A stretch of 5,469 bases of DNA from Bacteroidaceae bacterium (lineage in GTDB: Bacteria > Bacteroidota > Bacteroidia > Bacteroidales > Bacteroidaceae), in contig CABIXF010000090.1 of assembly GCA_902362595.1 (NCBI GenBank), positions 1 through 5,469 of the forward strand. Reading direction: 5' to 3'. The translations under genes and the position numbers were made by a program. Each line of letters opens with the position of its first letter. Position 1 is the first letter of the stretch. This document shows, piece by piece, positions 5,455 through 5,469 of this stretch. The notes under the pieces are model-generated. The model searched no databases. It saw only the letters and a list, made by a program, of their open reading frames with translations, and was not told the origin of the DNA.

Positions 5455-5469
5455 GTTGCGGAATTAAGG
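5455..5469 (-). repeat. IS1380-family terminal inverted repeat, transposase-upstream end
   Basis: Read inward it gives CCTTAATTCCGCAAC, pairing with 3877-3891 at 13 of 15 positions. The window ends exactly at its last base, so the target duplication on this side cannot be seen. Confidence 0.87.

Larger units (their letters stand above)
3877..5469 (-). mobile_element. Complete IS1380-family insertion sequence, 1593 bp
   Basis: The ends are inverted: CCTCAAATCCGCAAC at 3877-3891 and CCTTAATTCCGCAAC read inward from 5469 (13 of 15 identical). The length is close to the roughly 1.6 kb of the Bacteroides IS1380-family elements (IS942, IS612-614 group), and the single gene is an IS1380-type transposase. 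The left end lies exactly where the Cfr-like frame breaks. IS1380 elements usually duplicate 4 bp; the left flank is TAAT, and the right flank is outside the window. Base composition is more GC-rich than the passenger DNA. Confidence 0.92.

Overview
The window looks like accessory, resistance-associated DNA in a Bacteroidota host that carries genes of Gram-positive (Bacillota) character. A complete IS1380-family insertion sequence fills 3877-5469. Its promoters match the Bacteroides -33 TTTG / -7 TAnnTTTG pattern. Bases 1-82 are an exact inverted copy of that element's 3' (transposase-downstream) end. The 3794 bp between them (83-3876) is therefore flanked by two facing IS copies, the layout of a composite transposon. 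The passenger DNA is clearly more AT-rich than the IS, and its intact gene has a TATAAT promoter and a strong AGGAGG ribosome binding site, so a Gram-positive source is inferred.

All recognisable passenger genes lie on the minus strand and would be transcribed from right to left. First comes the C-terminal two thirds of a Cfr/RlmN-type radical SAM rRNA methyltransferase, cut off by the IS at 3876. Next is a divergent MurA-like enolpyruvyltransferase gene, broken into 3133-2820 and 1553-896. Last is the 3' part of an ANT(9)-type spectinomycin nucleotidyltransferase gene (about 902-351), whose 5' end is missing and which is fused to the truncated 3' end of the murA-like gene.

The most interesting object is the ~1.27 kb insertion (1554-2819) inside the murA-like gene. 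It has 24-bp terminal inverted repeats with one mismatch and is flanked by a duplicated TTTCCTAAA. Removing it together with one copy of that repeat rejoins the murA-like reading frame exactly. It has no transposase. Its only gene is an intact RlmA-family 23S rRNA guanine-N1 methyltransferase, complete with promoter, terminator and a control leader. The leader encodes the 8-residue peptide MTAYMRLR, which ends in the Arg-Leu-Arg motif known from ErmD-type macrolide-stalled leader peptides. The RNA after it can fold in two mutually exclusive ways, one of which hides the methyltransferase ribosome binding site. I read this as a self-contained, macrolide-inducible resistance cassette mobilised in trans.

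Most of the remaining passenger genes are relics related to drugs acting on the ribosome (Cfr-like, ANT(9)-like). Only the methyltransferase and the IS transposase look functional. Bases 83-350 hold no gene I can identify, only an open frame running off the window and a short imperfect repeat.
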